Of a stretch of 64,000 nt of DNA, positions 1-10,381 are shown in pieces. The notes below the pieces were generated by a model that saw only the letters and a program-made list of their open reading frames with translations, was not told where the DNA came from and searched no databases. The position numbers and the translations under genes were made by a program. Source of the DNA: Plantago ovata (Eukaryota; Streptophyta; Magnoliopsida; Lamiales; Plantaginaceae); contig CM051458.1 of assembly GCA_028274465.1 (NCBI GenBank), positions 58,083,253 through 58,147,252 on the forward strand, written 5' to 3'. Within the stretch, counting starts at the first letter, position 1. The number at the start of each line of letters is the position of its first letter.

Positions 1-154
1 AGCCTTGCCCTAGTCTTCTCTGAATCTTCTTCATAACGTTTGAGAAAACTTTGTGTGTAATCGACCATCTTTTGCAAGTTCTCCATCAGTTGAGCCGACT
101 TCGACTTCGGTGGCTCTTTCGGAGCGGGGTTTTCGCAGTGATCATTACCATAGT

Positions 155-410
155 TTAGCCTACTACGGTCTTGGTTAGGTCCATAAGTTTGGTTAGCCGG
201 TGCATATCCTTGATTGTTTCGGAATCCTCTTCTCCAAAATCCACCTCGAGGATTCCTACCGTCTTGTCCATAGCTAACTTCTTGAGTGCCAAACTCCGTA
301 GCAAAGGCTTCTTCTTCGCCTCCTCGAGCCCAGTTGCCATCATCGTATGCCAGCTCCGATCTACACATATGAGCCCCATGCCCATAGTTCTTGCATATTC
401 GGCATACTTC
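155..410 (-). pseudogene. Gypsy gag C-terminal zinc-knuckle remnant
   Basis: On the minus strand around 406-363 the translation contains C-R-I-C-K-N-Y-G-H-G-A-H-M-C, a CX2CX4HX4C nucleocapsid zinc knuckle. It is followed by YDDG and a region rich in Asn, Gln and Gly (NQGYAPANQ), as in Athila-type gag tails. The knuckle is not in one continuous frame with the capsid ORF at 600-1361, so it belongs to a decayed gag. Zinc knuckles bind genomic RNA during packaging. Confidence 0.6.
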
Positions 411-599
411 GTTCGAAACAGTTGTTCCGGTGGTGCTCTAGAGGACTTGCTTCAATTCGTTGGTAAAGCACTCGAATTGATCCCCATTCCCCCTGTACAT
501 AGGGGCTTCTTGAGTCGGTGGAGCTTCAGGTCCATGTCTCCTAACCATTGCTCTTGGGTCCTTGAACTGCGAACCCTTAGCAAGCCTTTTGAAAACTGC

Positions 600-1361
600 T
601 CAGACGGCTTCTGCGGTTTCCTCCCAAATATTGCCTCGGCATTGGAAATCCACCACTTGTTGGTTCTCGAAGGTTAGTCCATTGTAGAAGTGTTGGACTA
701 GGTCAGAAAGTTCAAAACCATGGTTAGGGCACTTGTTCGTGAGATCTTGGAACCTCTCGAACGCGGTGTAGATGGTCTCATCATAGTCCTGCTTGAATCC
801 AGTGATCTGCGCCTTAAGCGCGGTAGTCAAGGTGTGAGGGAAGTATTTCTCCATGAAAGCTGAAAAAACCTTTTCCCAAGTGTCCAGCGAGCCTGCTGAA
901 AGAGAACTTAACCATGACTTGGCTCTGTCGCCAAGTCCCATAGCAAAAACCTTCATTCTCAACTCGTCCGTTGTTATTTCAGCTCCGGGTCGTGGGAGTT
1001 GGTTGACGAAATCATCGATATCGTGCAAGTACCCCATCACATCTTCCCTTGATAAGCCATAGAACCTCGGAAGTTGTTGGAATGCGTGGTTCTTGATCTC
1101 CAGATCTCGGGTTGCAGACGAAAGAACAATCGACGGTCCCCTCATACGATCCTTGGTGGGTTGAACCCATGCCTTCAGTGGTCTAGCTTCTGCCATTCCG
1201 TCGATTTCCTTGAAAAGAATGTGTAGAGATTCAGAGAAATCGGTATCCTCTATTTCCTCTAGTGCGCGCCTTTCAAGTAGTCGCCTTCTCTGGTGGTAGA
1301 CTCTGTCGATCTCAGCAATTGAATCAGCAAGCGGTGTTCCTGCAGAACGCATATGCGGCAT
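600..1361 (-). pseudogene. gag: Gypsy-type gag, N-terminal and capsid part (253 codons open)
   Basis: The open frame starts at ATG 1361 and resembles the plant retrotransposon gag domain: a segment like GLSREDVMGYLHDIDDFVNQ, then WLSSLSAGSLDTWEKVFSAF and the conserved KYFP, with a RFQDL-CPNHGF block near the C-terminus. Gag is the structural capsid protein of the virus-like particle. The frame stops at 600, whereas gag normally continues into a zinc knuckle; that knuckle is found further left (about 363-406) in a different register. The gag is therefore frame-broken. There is a leader of about 120 bp between the PBS and this ATG. No protease or pol lies in the window for this element. Confidence 0.75.
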
Positions 1362-1485
1362 ACACTATCTGTAACAGACTAGGAAAGCAGTATCAGAGAG
1401 AGATTAAAAAGGAAAACTAAAACTAGTAGAATTAGGAATCGAAAGCTGAAAATATAAACAAATTAAACAGAAAAAAGGAGTATAG

Positions 1486-1503
1486 TCCCCGGCAGCGGCG
1501 CCA
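1486..1503 (-). other. Primer binding site, tRNA-Asp type
   Basis: Read on the minus strand this is TGGCGCCGCTGCCGGGGA, complementary to the 3' end of plant tRNA-Asp with one difference (CGCTGCC for CGTTGCC). It lies 3 bp from the inner LTR edge at 1507. It primes minus-strand cDNA synthesis and is the signature of Athila/Tat-type gypsy elements. Confidence 0.85.
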
Positions 1504-1506
1504 ATT

Positions 1507-2816
1507 TGATGAAACGCGGTTGTCGTGCTCCGAATTCAAGCAAATAATATTTGTTATTAAGCCAAAGGCAATCCACAACTACAACGAAAACCGTAGTGTA
1601 GCAGTAGAATGACTCGAGTGTCGTTCTCTCAGGACTATAACTAGCTTTATCTATTTAACAAGAGAATATAAAACAGCAGACAGATAGCAAAAGGGGTTTC
1701 TAGCAGATAATGGAGATTGGTGATAGTATGATCCTTCTTAGCATAACGGGTCGATAATCATGCATAAATTTCTCGGTCTTGCATAGAGATTTTTGAATCA
1801 ATCTAGTGTCCTGTTGCAATTATTAAGCACTACGAAGATAACTGGTCTGACAAGTCAATCACTATTGTCCTAATGTGTTCCGTAATTATTCAACACTACG
1901 AAGATAAACTCGCGGACAGGTCGACGAGGGTCCAATTGTGCATAATAATTAATACAACATACGAGAATTTAGGTTGTGCCTGATCAACGAAATAAAGCAA
2001 TGACACGGAGTATAATGCGCGATATAGCCATTAGCATGAATATCTTCCCTTCGCTAAGAATTCACATACTACCACCAACGATAAGTTTAGCTACTCATAA
2101 TAGGCATTTAATCAACAGAAATCATAGAAGAAAACATGTTGAAAGAATATAATAAAATAAGTAGAATAAAACTGTAAGATACAAAGTTACCGAAGGTTGT
2201 TAATCTCCGGATGATTGCGATTCTACGAGCTCCAAACTGCTATGAAAAAGAGTCCCCTAAGCTACGGACCCCCAGAACAGGCTCTGGGAAGTCCCTACCT
2301 AAAACTACAGAGAGAGGTGAGAAAGTAGGTCTGGAAAGATATGATTTTCGGAGAAAACTGAGCAACTATATATAGGCTTCGAATTACTGTGGGGCGGTCC
2401 CGCACACCCGGCGGTTCGCCCGGTGTGGGGCGGTTCGCCCCACATATGCGGCGGTTCGCCCGACGATTTTTTCGCGGAATTCCGCGTTTCGACGCGTTTT
2501 TGGATTTCTTCCCCTTTTCGGACTCGGTTTCTGTCTTCTAGTAGCCTTCTAACCTCCAGATTCGGCCCCTAGACTCCAAATCCTATCCGGAAACCTTCAG
2601 ATACTCCAAATAGGCTTCTGGAACACCAATTCCTTGTCAACTTCAATATAATTGCCCCGAAATCCTCGAATTTCAACCAAAACCTGTAAAATAAAATCTA
2701 AAGGGAAACGTGACACTATTCTAATAAAATGCACTAAAATATAGCTAAATTAACATAGAGGATAGCTAAAATAGGTGAAAAAGACTCGAATGAAAGTGTA
2801 AAATACACATTCATCA
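1507..2816 (-). repeat. 5' LTR of the gypsy element (about 1310 bp)
   Basis: The LTR is bounded by the short inverted repeat TGATGAA (1507-1513) and TTCATCA (2810-2816), giving canonical TG...CA ends. The inner end abuts the tRNA-Asp PBS; the outer end abuts interrupted copia coding sequence. In sense (minus) orientation it contains a GC-rich hairpin cluster (2465-2390) followed by a TATA box (2374-2367), presumably the element promoter. The second LTR is off-window, so insertion age cannot be estimated. Confidence 0.85.
2367..2465 (-). promoter_or_regulatory. Gypsy LTR promoter: GC-rich hairpin cluster plus TATA box
   Basis: In sense orientation, three repeats of a GC-rich unit around GGCGAACCGCC come first. 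The strongest arm pair is TGTGGGGCG/CGCCCCACA around a GTT loop (plus-strand reading). A TATATATA box follows at 2374-2367. The GC block stands out against an AT-rich LTR. The promoter role is inferred from the TATA box and its place in the LTR. Confidence 0.55.
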
Positions 2817-3836
2817 CGCAGCGATGCTGGAATTGTTTTCATGGTTATATATGTTGATGACATATTAATCATGGGAAACAATGTCCAAATGTTACGATCC
2901 ACAAAGGAGTGGTTATCGAAGACTTTCTCGATGAAAGACTTAGGTGAAGCCTGTTACATTCTTGGAATCAAAATCCATAGGGATAGATCCCGAAGATTGT
3001 TAGGGTTGTCACAGTCCACATATGTCGACAAAATAGTGAAACATTTTAATATGGATGGATCCAATAAAGGTTTCTTACCAGCTAGACATGGCGTCGCTCT
3101 CACTACGAAGGATAGTCCTTCTACAGATGAGGAGATCGAACACATGAAAAGAATCCCATATGCATCAGCTATTGGATCTATCATGTATGCCATGAATTGT
3201 ACAAGGCCAGATGTGGCATATGCGCTTAGTTGTACTTGTCGACACCAACAGAATCCATGTATGAAACACTAGACAGCTGTGAAAGCAATTCTTAAGTATC
3301 TTAGAAGAACTAAAGATTCCTTTCTGGTATATGGTGGACAACAAGAGTTGCGAATGAGTGGTTATGTCGATGCTGGTTTCCAATCGGACCCAGACGACTA
3401 CAAATCACAAACTGGGTATGTGTTTACACTCAATGGTGGAGCCGTCACTTGGAAGAGTTCAAAGCAATCCACCTTGGCTGATTCTATGACCGAATCCGAG
3501 TACATTGCTGCTGCAGAAGCCTCAAAGTAGGTTGTCTGGATTTCAGAATTCCTAAAGGAACTAGGGGTAGTTCCTAATAGTAGTCCTATAACGGTCTACT
3601 GCGACAACGAAGGCGCTGTTGCACAAGCAAAGGAACCAAGATCCACTAACAAGAATAAGCATGTACCTAGGAAGTATCATCTAATTAGAGAGATGATAGC
3701 TAGAGGAGAAGTATCTATAGAACGAGTTTCCACTGAGGAAAATGTGGCAGATCTTTTCACCAAAGTGTTGAACATTGACAAACATGTTAGACATTTCAAC
3801 AACATAGGTGTTAGACACGTAGGTGATTGGCTCTAG
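2817..3836 (+). pseudogene. pol: Copia pol remnant: RT palm to RNase H
   Basis: The frame opens within RT at SDAGIVFMVIYVDDILIMGN, containing the catalytic YVDD. It continues through the RT thumb and connection (DLGEACYILGIKIHRDRSRR, then CTRPDVAYALS) into RNase H: DAGFQSD, the acidic TESEY and YCDNEGAVAQAKEP. It ends at TAG 3834-3836 after HVGDWL. Two in-frame TAG stops interrupt it, at 3270-3272 and 3528-3530; the first falls where relatives have Trp. The reading frame is otherwise continuous, so decay is mild. Its 5' end is truncated by the gypsy insertion. Confidence 0.85.
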
Positions 3837-3839
3837 GCC

Positions 3840-3849
3840 AAGTGGGAGA
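3840..3849 (+). other. Polypurine tract of element A
   Basis: AAGTGGGAGA lies directly upstream of the LTR start at 3851. The same motif precedes the 3' LTR of element B on the other strand (30480-30470). It primes plus-strand cDNA. Confidence 0.75.
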
Positions 3850-3850
3850 T

Positions 3851-5716
3851 TGAAAGTATATATGTCCTAGAGACAACCTACGATAGGGACGATATGTACT
3901 TGATCACATTCAGTTATTGTTATTTATTTATGTTTGTTTATCTATACATTATTAAATACAATTGGCATTACATTTTATGAATATATTATTTGGTTGTTTG
4001 AATTATTCGATAAAATGTTCCCAAGGACTTAAGGTAATCACCAAGTTAGTGGGAGCTTGTGTGTCAATAATTAAGTCCTAAAATAAGCCACTAGCTGAAG
4101 GTCATTGAGATACGGGATATCAATGATGCGATTGAAGTTAGCATATGTTGCATTAGATCCTTCGAGGATGTAGTAGGTCTCACTGCTACGAATGAACTTG
4201 GTTATTCATAATGAACATACGGACACTTTGGAGAGTGTTGGCATACCCGACCGAGAAACCATTTGGTAAAGCTATTTAAGTGTCTATGGTAGTATCGGTG
4301 TGTAGGGTGATGTTAGTAGTCCTTAGACTTGAGGCCAATACTACATCATATGTGGAATAATGTACTTTGACCATGCGCAACGCTTGCACTCTTAAAGTAG
4401 GGTAGATACGGCATGTGCTGGGTACATTAGGAAGCATATGGTGTGAGTGATTGGGCCAAGATAGGATTCATTCCTCCGTAATAGATACTAGGAGAGAATA
4501 CTCACTTCTCATATTTAGTGCGATCACAAAACCGGTGGCCACCGTATGTGAATATGTCAAAATGATATTTGGACATAATTCATAGATCGACTAATAAGAT
4601 TGAGAGACAATGAATGAAGTTATTAGAATAGACACATAATCATATTCTAGACTCATTCGAGTATTCGTGAATGAAGAGACCGTATCATCAAAGTGCCTTA
4701 CGCTACAGGTGGTTTGTTTTCCTCACAAACGTTCCTTGCATATTAATATTGTCTATAAATTGTCTAAGAATTTATTATGACCTTAATTGGATTGTTGCTT
4801 AATATGCAAGGCCCTATGGGTCACACTTCAAGGTGGTGTTTCTACCAACGAGCTATGTATATTGGATTAAATATTAATTAGATTAATATTAAATTATTAT
4901 ACAAAATATATAATGAAATTATTATTAATTAGATTAATATTAATTTATTATATGTGAAATATATTTTAGCAATACAATTAATTGGATTGAATTGGATCTA
5001 ATTAATTAATTGAAGACTTGTGCATTTGGGCGGGATTTAGAATGAGGTCCAAATAAAGGAAAAAGAGAATTAAAATTAATAAATAAAACATAACCAGACA
5101 GCTGGGTCAAAACTTTGACCCAACTGCTCGTGATGGAAAGGGGCAGCGTTTGCTGCCCCATGTTTCCTTTTGTTTTATTTGTTTTAAATTATTTATTTTA
5201 TTTTCTTCCTTTCCTTTAATTCTTTCCTTTAGTAATTTGATTTATCTGTTTGTTTAGTTAGTTGGTGACCTTCGAAGTCTCCTAGTCAATTAGATTTGCT
5301 GGGATAAAATCTTACGTGATTTTCTAAACAAACTTACTGACTAAATCAGAAAGAAAGAATATTAGTCTTCATTCACAACATACGTAATCCTAGCGTTCTT
5401 GATAGAAATCACTGCCCGTGGATACCAAGGTCGAAGGAATTAATCAACCTGTTGATGAGCCATCTTGGAGATTTTGTTGACGAAGATTTCATCTCTGACG
5501 AAGAAGAAATCAACTAGCCGGACGAGGAGATTGCAAGGCTTTGTCCGGAGATTGAGGAACAACTACCCGGTGAATTTGCTTATCTACTGGAGGACACATA
5601 AGTGATTTCTTCTAGTTTAATAAACGAATATAGTCATATCAGTTTAGTGAGATTAAAAAAAAATTTAAACTTCCGCTGCTTAGCCTTAGAGGCAATTTTT
5701 CTCACTTTTACTAACA
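3851..5716 (+). repeat. 3' LTR of copia element A (about 1866 bp)
   Basis: It starts TGAAAGTATATATGTCC just after the PPT and ends ...TTACTAACA. Start and end match the layout of element B's LTR (TGATAGTGTATATGTCC ... TTCCGCTGC ... TTACA). The interior is AT-rich, with a TTAATTAGATTAATATTAA-type block near 4860-4990. No gene was found in it. The right boundary is set by comparison with B and by the terminal CA. Confidence 0.75.
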
Positions 5717-6016
5717 ATTTTAAGTTTATGTTTATTTTATTTTGTTAACTCCTGCCATCATTTCATATATATATATATATATATACACACACTAAAATTA
5801 TATATATTTATATTTAAATTAATTTACGGGTTATTCGGGTACCCGTATGGGTTCGGGTTTTAAATTTTCAAACCCATACCCAAATTCATTGTCCATATAA
5901 ATAAATGGATTTTTTATTTGGGTACCCGTAAACAAATTACCCGAACCAAATAAGTAATTACCCATTCGGTTCGGATTGGGTTCGAGTTACCCAACCCAAT
6001 TCCCACCCCTATTAAA
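5717..6016. other. Intergenic AT-rich DNA with (AT)n(AC)n and GGGTACCCG repeats
   Basis: It holds an (AT)n(AC)n microsatellite (about 5765-5792) and a stretch rich in GGGTACCCG and TTCGGGTT motifs in both orientations (about 5825-6000). The latter resembles termini of old plant DNA transposons, but no clear ends or TSD were found. No gene is visible. Confidence 0.5.
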
Positions 6017-6322
6017 GCTTCATTTGGTTTGAGGGAAAATGGGGGAAAAGAAAAAAAATAGGGGAAATTTTATTTTCTTACCATTTGGTTTAAGTTGAAA
6101 ATTTTGGAAAATAAAATTTAAGTTGAAGATTTTGGAAAATTTCTAAAATATTTAACTAAAAATAGAAAGGATAATAACTAAAAATAGAAAAATGATTTAA
6201 CTTTTTCCCGGAAAATTAAGTGAGACCAAATTAGAGATTTATTTTTCCAAAACATTTTCCAGAAAAATTGAAATTTCCCTTATTTTTTTCTTTTCCCCAT
6301 TTTCACTCAAATCAAATGAAGC
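6017..6322. mobile_element. MITE (miniature inverted-repeat transposable element)
   Basis: Imperfect terminal inverted repeats of about 50 bp bound it. The left end begins GCTTCATTTGGTTTGAGGG and the right end, reverse complemented, begins GCTTCATTTGATTTGAGTG; both continue into GGGGAAAAGAAAAAAAT-type sequence. The interior is short, AT-rich and non-coding. It lies about 245 bp upstream of the CAP start codon. The superfamily is not assigned because no clear target duplication was seen. Confidence 0.7.
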
Positions 6323-6566
6323 CTAAGAAGTAATTAAAGAAATGGAGGAAACATGTAATTTTTTTTTTCTTTTACTAGAATGATGAATTATGGTGATATT
6401 AATTTATTATTATTATTATTTTCCAAAAGTTAAATTTCGTTATGTTAAATTTCTTTCCATTCTCAAAAGGCACCTTAGCTCTCTTTCCCTGGACTACACC
6501 ACACAGATCTGTTCCTCATTTTATCTCAAAATACTTTTACACCGAGTGGGAAGAAGAATCAGGGTT

Positions 6567-9500
6567 ATGGATGAGCAGTTGATCAAGCGGTTAGAATCCG
6601 CTGTGGCAAGGCTGGAGGCGCTGTCGACTGGCAGCGGTAGTGCGGCGTCAGCAATTGATGCTGAGATGGCGGCTGTGGATCCATCCGTGTTGGCTTTCGA
6701 CGATTTGATATCTAACTTTGTTACCAGGTTTTTGACAGCGGGAGAGAAGATTGGCGGCAAGGTTTTCGATGTTTCGAAGATCATTGCTGAAGCATTCAGT
6801 GTGCAGAGGGATCTTCTCGTTAAGATCAAGCAGTCTCAGGTAGTTGATTCAATTATCTCATGTCAAGTGCAATTCAATTTTATCTTAGTGCTTGTTTATT
6901 AATGATTAATGATTGTTTAATATTCATTAATTTGTTTATTTTTATGTTTATAGCTTATTTAAGATTAGATTAGTTTTCAACAGTCTTAGTTACTAAGTGA
7001 TGTTTTCAAGTGATTGTTTCCTTTTAGAAAAAACACAATCACTTGGATGACAATTGACAGGCATGTGTAATTCGGCGAGGTTAATATTGAAAGTAAATAT
7101 TAGTCCAGCTTAGAGAGAGATTGCACTTTTACTAATATGGGGAAATATTACAAGCACTATGATTTCGCACTGATCACCGTCACATAAACAGAAACTATGA
7201 AGATAATGAGATATAGACGGTTAATGGAGAGAATGTGTGTTTGAGGGATGAGGCTGAAGAACAAACACCTATTTGTATGCATAGGCGTTTTCTTCCACTG
7301 TTTCACCTTGCTAACTAGTAGTACATGTTAATGTCTCAACAAACAACTTCCTTCAATTCCGAGTTAATTTTCTATTCTCTCCAACCAACTTGCTTAAAGA
7401 GAGCCACAAGTTGGTCAATAATTCAACAATGTTTCCCTCCATTGCACCCTTAGGCGTCAGATATATTGAGAAAATTCAACTAGTGTTGGTACTTGATCCC
7501 TGAAATTTAGCATATCTATAGGCTTATCCTTGGAACTGATTTTTCGGGATAGAATGTCGCCTTCTTCTATTATCTCGCAAACAAAGTGATATTGAACGTT
7601 GATGCGTTTGACACTGTGACTATCACATAAAATATCAATATATTCCTTTTTAATTCCGAAATGTTTCGCCAAACTAAGCAACCAAATCCCTCCCTTGAAT
7701 GCTTTAGTGACAGCCTATGTTCTGCCTTTGTCGTAAACAAAAGCGATCGTAGATTGTAACGCGGACCACCAACTTACTGGTGCTCTTGCCACAGTAAACA
7801 CATAACCAGTAGTTGAACGACTCTTGTCGACATCACCTGCATTGTCGGAGTCAATATATCCCACCAAACGATTAACAACTCGTCCTTCTGAATTTGATGC
7901 GAATATGGCTATTATCTTTGATATAACGCAAAATCCACTTAATTGCATCCCACTACCCTTTCTAGGGTTGTGGATGTATCGGCTTACCCTGCTGACAGCA
8001 TGAGCGGTGTCAGGTCTTGTACATACCATAGCATACATCAGAGCTCCTATTGCATTCACATATGAAACATAATTCATTTATCTCCTCTCAGCATCCGTAA
8101 TAGGAAACCACGTTGCACTAAACTTGAAATGTACATAAAACGGGAACGCACGGGCTTAGTACATTCTTCAGTTATCGAGTCTACATTAAGCAGACTGTGC
8201 TCTTTATCATGTCTATTTTGATCTCCATTCCACTCCAAGTATCTTATTGGCTTCTCTAAGATCCTTCATCTCGAACTCTAGGCTTAGTGCCCTTCAGCCT
8301 ATTGACTTCTACCTTGCTTTTACAGTTTACATGCAATCAACATATCATCAAGATAAATGTACCATCTTGTAGGTTCAGGTAGACAGAATGGTCGTATTGA
8401 CTTCTTGTATACTTGTGTTTCTTCAAGAAGCCGTCAAATCATGTGTACCACTTCTTGGTGACTGCTTCCAGACAACTGTTAATTTTCCAGAAATTCGAAG
8501 TATCCGTCGGCTATTTATGATCAGACGTGGAGGTAGTTCTCAACTCGAGGAGTCCGAGCGATTTTATGGTGCATCTAATCGATGCCCGTAGCTCCTCTGG
8601 CGGTGCATAACACATTCTAGTCTGTCATTGCTTTTTTTCTGTAGGGCTCTACAATTGAACGTGTGGTGAAGAAGAAACCAGCTGGAGAAGCAATTTGGGT
8701 TGACTTGTATTGTTGGACCAAAGTTTATCAGGCCCAATTCTGATTTTATTTGTCCAAATTGATTTTTGGGTTAATTCGTCCAAGATCAACCCCACCAAAC
8801 CCATATAAATTTCTCACCTGATCCAGGTCAACACCCACTCCTTATTTCAACTCAAGGTGCTTACTATATTGAATTTTGAACTTCATGAGTTCATTTTTCA
8901 TCTTTGGTTAGAGATTGAGAAGACTTAATTCTTTCATTTCGCAGACATCATGGTAATCGTATAATGGAATAAATCTGTGCTAATTTGGATGTGTTCCCTA
9001 CCAAATTAATCGTCCTGGGTGCAACGGTAGCATTTTTGTAGGTCAAATAAGTTCCAACACTGCTTGGAGAGATCAAGATTTCTGGTGTCGAAGGGTGAAA
9101 TGGAGGTTGCACAGATTGCTGAAAGTTTGCCAATGTGGAGTGTTCAGTTATTGCCCAACTTGTGGCTCTCTTTCAAAAAGTTTGGTCAAGTTAGTCTGAG
9201 ATTAAAGTAAATTAGCTGTGAATTGAAAGAAGCTGTTGGGAAGTGGGAAGGTGAAACAGTGGAAGAAAAATGCCCATATATACATAGGGGTTTGTTCTTC
9301 AGCTACATCCCTCAAACACGTATCTTCTATGCATTTACAGTCTATATCTCCATAGTTTCTGTTTCTGTGAGGTGATCACCAGAGTGATAAATGTTAGTGA
9401 TTTTAATATTTCTCCACATCTGTAAAAGTGCAATCTCCTCTGGACATAGGCCCGTCAATTCTCGTGCCTGTTTTTATTTTGCTGTAATGTGTACTTTCAG

Positions 9501-10349
9501 TTTCGGGCGCTTCTGCATAATAGATTAGCATTTGAATAGTCATGTTTAATGTTAAGGATTATGTAGTTTAGCATTTGAACGAGTGCTAAACTTGTAATTG
9601 GCTTAATTACAGTACTTGTTACACAATAGAACCCTGAAACTAGTATGTATTGGTTTTTGCAGATTGGATAAGATTTTATGTGGTTATATGATGGTCATTC
9701 TATGATACAAATATAGACAATATAAATATACCTGTACTGGTTGTAGGTGGTATATGCATAAAGAGGGGCATATTCTAGTGGGTCTGATGTAACATGCTGG
9801 GACTTTGCATTGGCTAAGCTACTTATAGTTATGATGGTGTTGTTGCACTTTGAGAATTACAGATTACAGATTCGTATTTGATCATTTCAGTTGCTATGCC
9901 CATAGTCCTTTCTATTTTTTATTTCTGTAGTTACTTTTTCTCTTCTTTCCTTTGAATAAATAAAGCTGCAGTGTCCAATCTACTTTTGCTGAATATGCAG
10001 AAACCTGACATGGCTGGTTTGATGGAGTTCCTTAAGCCACTGAATGAGGTGATAACTAAAGCTTCTGCATTGGCAGAGGGAAGAAGATCTGACTTTTTCC
10101 ATCACTTAAAGACTGGTGCTGATAGTTTGGCTGCTCTTGCGTGGATTGCATATACAGGAAAGGATTGTGGTAAGCTATCTAAGAGATTGTTGATGAAAAT
10201 TTAAGGTGATATCTTAAAATATTAGGATGTTACCTGTCCCAGAATAATGTTTGCAGTTATAGTCACATACTGTAGTTTTATTTTATTTTATTATATTATT
10301 ATTATTATTATTTTATTTTTTATTTTTAATCAAAAACACCGAATGTACA

Positions 10350-10381
<32 letters not shown>

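Larger units (their letters stand above)
1..2816 (-). mobile_element. Ty3/gypsy (Athila/Tat-like) LTR retrotransposon, 5' portion
   Basis: This is the 5' end of a minus-strand LTR retrotransposon. Reading right to left it has an LTR (2816-1507), a primer binding site matching the 3' end of plant tRNA-Asp, and a gag region, then runs off the left edge. The tRNA-Asp PBS and the gag sequence fit the Athila/Tat branch of Ty3/gypsy. It sits inside a plus-strand copia element: immediately right of the LTR, from 2817, the copia RT frame resumes mid-domain (R-S-D-A-G-I-V-F). The 5 bp CGCAG at 2817-2821 is the predicted right copy of the target duplication; the left copy lies outside the window. Confidence 0.85.
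2817..5716 (+). mobile_element. Ty1/copia element A, 3' part (RT/RNase H, PPT, 3' LTR)
   Basis: This is the 3' third of a plus-strand copia element whose 5' part was displaced leftwards out of the window by the gypsy insertion. It contains the end of the reverse transcriptase, RNase H, a polypurine tract (AAGTGGGAGA, 3840-3849) and a long 3' LTR. Its PPT, LTR start and protein resemble element B at 28397-38436, so A and B are related families, but their LTRs are well diverged. The bases after the LTR (ATTTT, 5717-5721) would be one copy of the target duplication. Confidence 0.85.
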
